Positions 32,351-32,476 of a DNA stretch of 32,476 nt are shown in pieces. Numbering within the stretch: the stretch's first letter is position 1; each line of letters begins with the position of its first letter. A model generated the notes under the pieces. It was not told the DNA's origin, ran no database searches, and worked only from the letters and a program-made list of their open reading frames with translations. The stretch spans positions 1-32,476 of the forward strand of contig NZ_JACVAC010000025.1 in assembly GCF_014851685.1 (NCBI RefSeq). Direction: 5' to 3'. The position numbers were made by a program, and so were the translations under genes. The stretch comes from Pseudomonas sp. PDM05. Its GTDB lineage: Bacteria > Pseudomonadota > Gammaproteobacteria > Pseudomonadales > Pseudomonadaceae.

Positions 32351-32476
32351 TTGACGGCAGATTCTGGATGTCTATAATTCGCCCCACTTCCGGCGCAGTC
32401 GAAACGGAAAACTCCTTGTTAAACAATGAGTTACGCAGTTTTCGGCAGCAGGTTGCTTCAGTTCATCGAAGCGCTG
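32351..32476 (+). promoter_or_regulatory. Strong promoter and structured leader, probably of an rRNA operon
   Basis: TTGACG (32351-32356), a 16-bp spacer, TATAAT (32373-32378) and a GC-rich discriminator TCGCCCC form a near-consensus promoter typical of stringently controlled stable-RNA genes. The upstream part (32310-32350) is AT-rich like an UP element. The leader to the window end has no good start codon and contains stems such as GAAAACT/AGTTTTC around a CTCCTTG/CAATGAG hairpin. It resembles what I recall of Pseudomonas rrn leaders. The gene itself is outside the window; a tRNA operon is possible. Confidence 0.6.

Overview
The window is a G+C-rich chromosomal segment with densely packed genes and no plasmid or phage genes. 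Gene content points to Pseudomonas, most likely the P. fluorescens group. It carries the ferripyoverdine-processing fpv operon, msuEDC-sfnR for organosulfur use, and soxR beside a small monooxygenase. Several intergenic REP/REPIN hairpins of the Pseudomonas GTGGGAGC-type are also present. This assignment rests on remembered gene order and motif reading, not on a database search.

Layout, left to right. Positions 1-300 hold an insertion-sequence end remnant beside a long imperfect hairpin. A DUF1232 gene follows, preceded by two perfect DnaA boxes in inverted orientation. Next come a two-gene XRE-regulator/unknown operon (1009-1715), a leftward EAL-CBS-GGDEF c-di-GMP protein, and the periplasmic protease Prc. 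A rightward quinone oxidoreductase gene follows.

Positions 6927-12208 form a tight leftward operon: periplasmic binding protein, alkaline-phosphatase-superfamily hydrolase, two permeases, ABC ATPase and HAD phosphatase. A divergent GntR/UTRA regulator sits at 12615-13328. The shared intergenic region contains a Pho-box-like promoter in each direction, two HutC-type operators and a 54-bp perfect palindrome. I read the whole as a phosphate-starvation, substrate-induced module that imports an organophosphate intact and dephosphorylates it in the cytoplasm. This is the most interesting part of the window.

Positions 13347-19503 match the order of the P. aeruginosa fpvGHJKCDEF operon. It encodes reduction of ferripyoverdine in the periplasm and uptake of the released iron, with a Fur-like site upstream. 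Then come a VOC-fold protein, soxR with a textbook sox box driving a divergent monooxygenase, and the msuE-msuD-msuC-sfnR sulfonate/sulfone operon (leftward, 25471 to 21290).

The right part has a small lipoprotein gene with a clear terminator, a cysteine desulfurase and an M24 aminopeptidase P. It continues with a DsbA-like isomerase, an SDR protein lacking the catalytic tyrosine, a four-cysteine lipoprotein and an RhtA-type exporter. The window ends in a strong promoter with a GC-rich discriminator and a structured leader, probably the start of a stable-RNA (rRNA) operon outside the window. No tRNA, CRISPR array, prophage or complete transposon was found.
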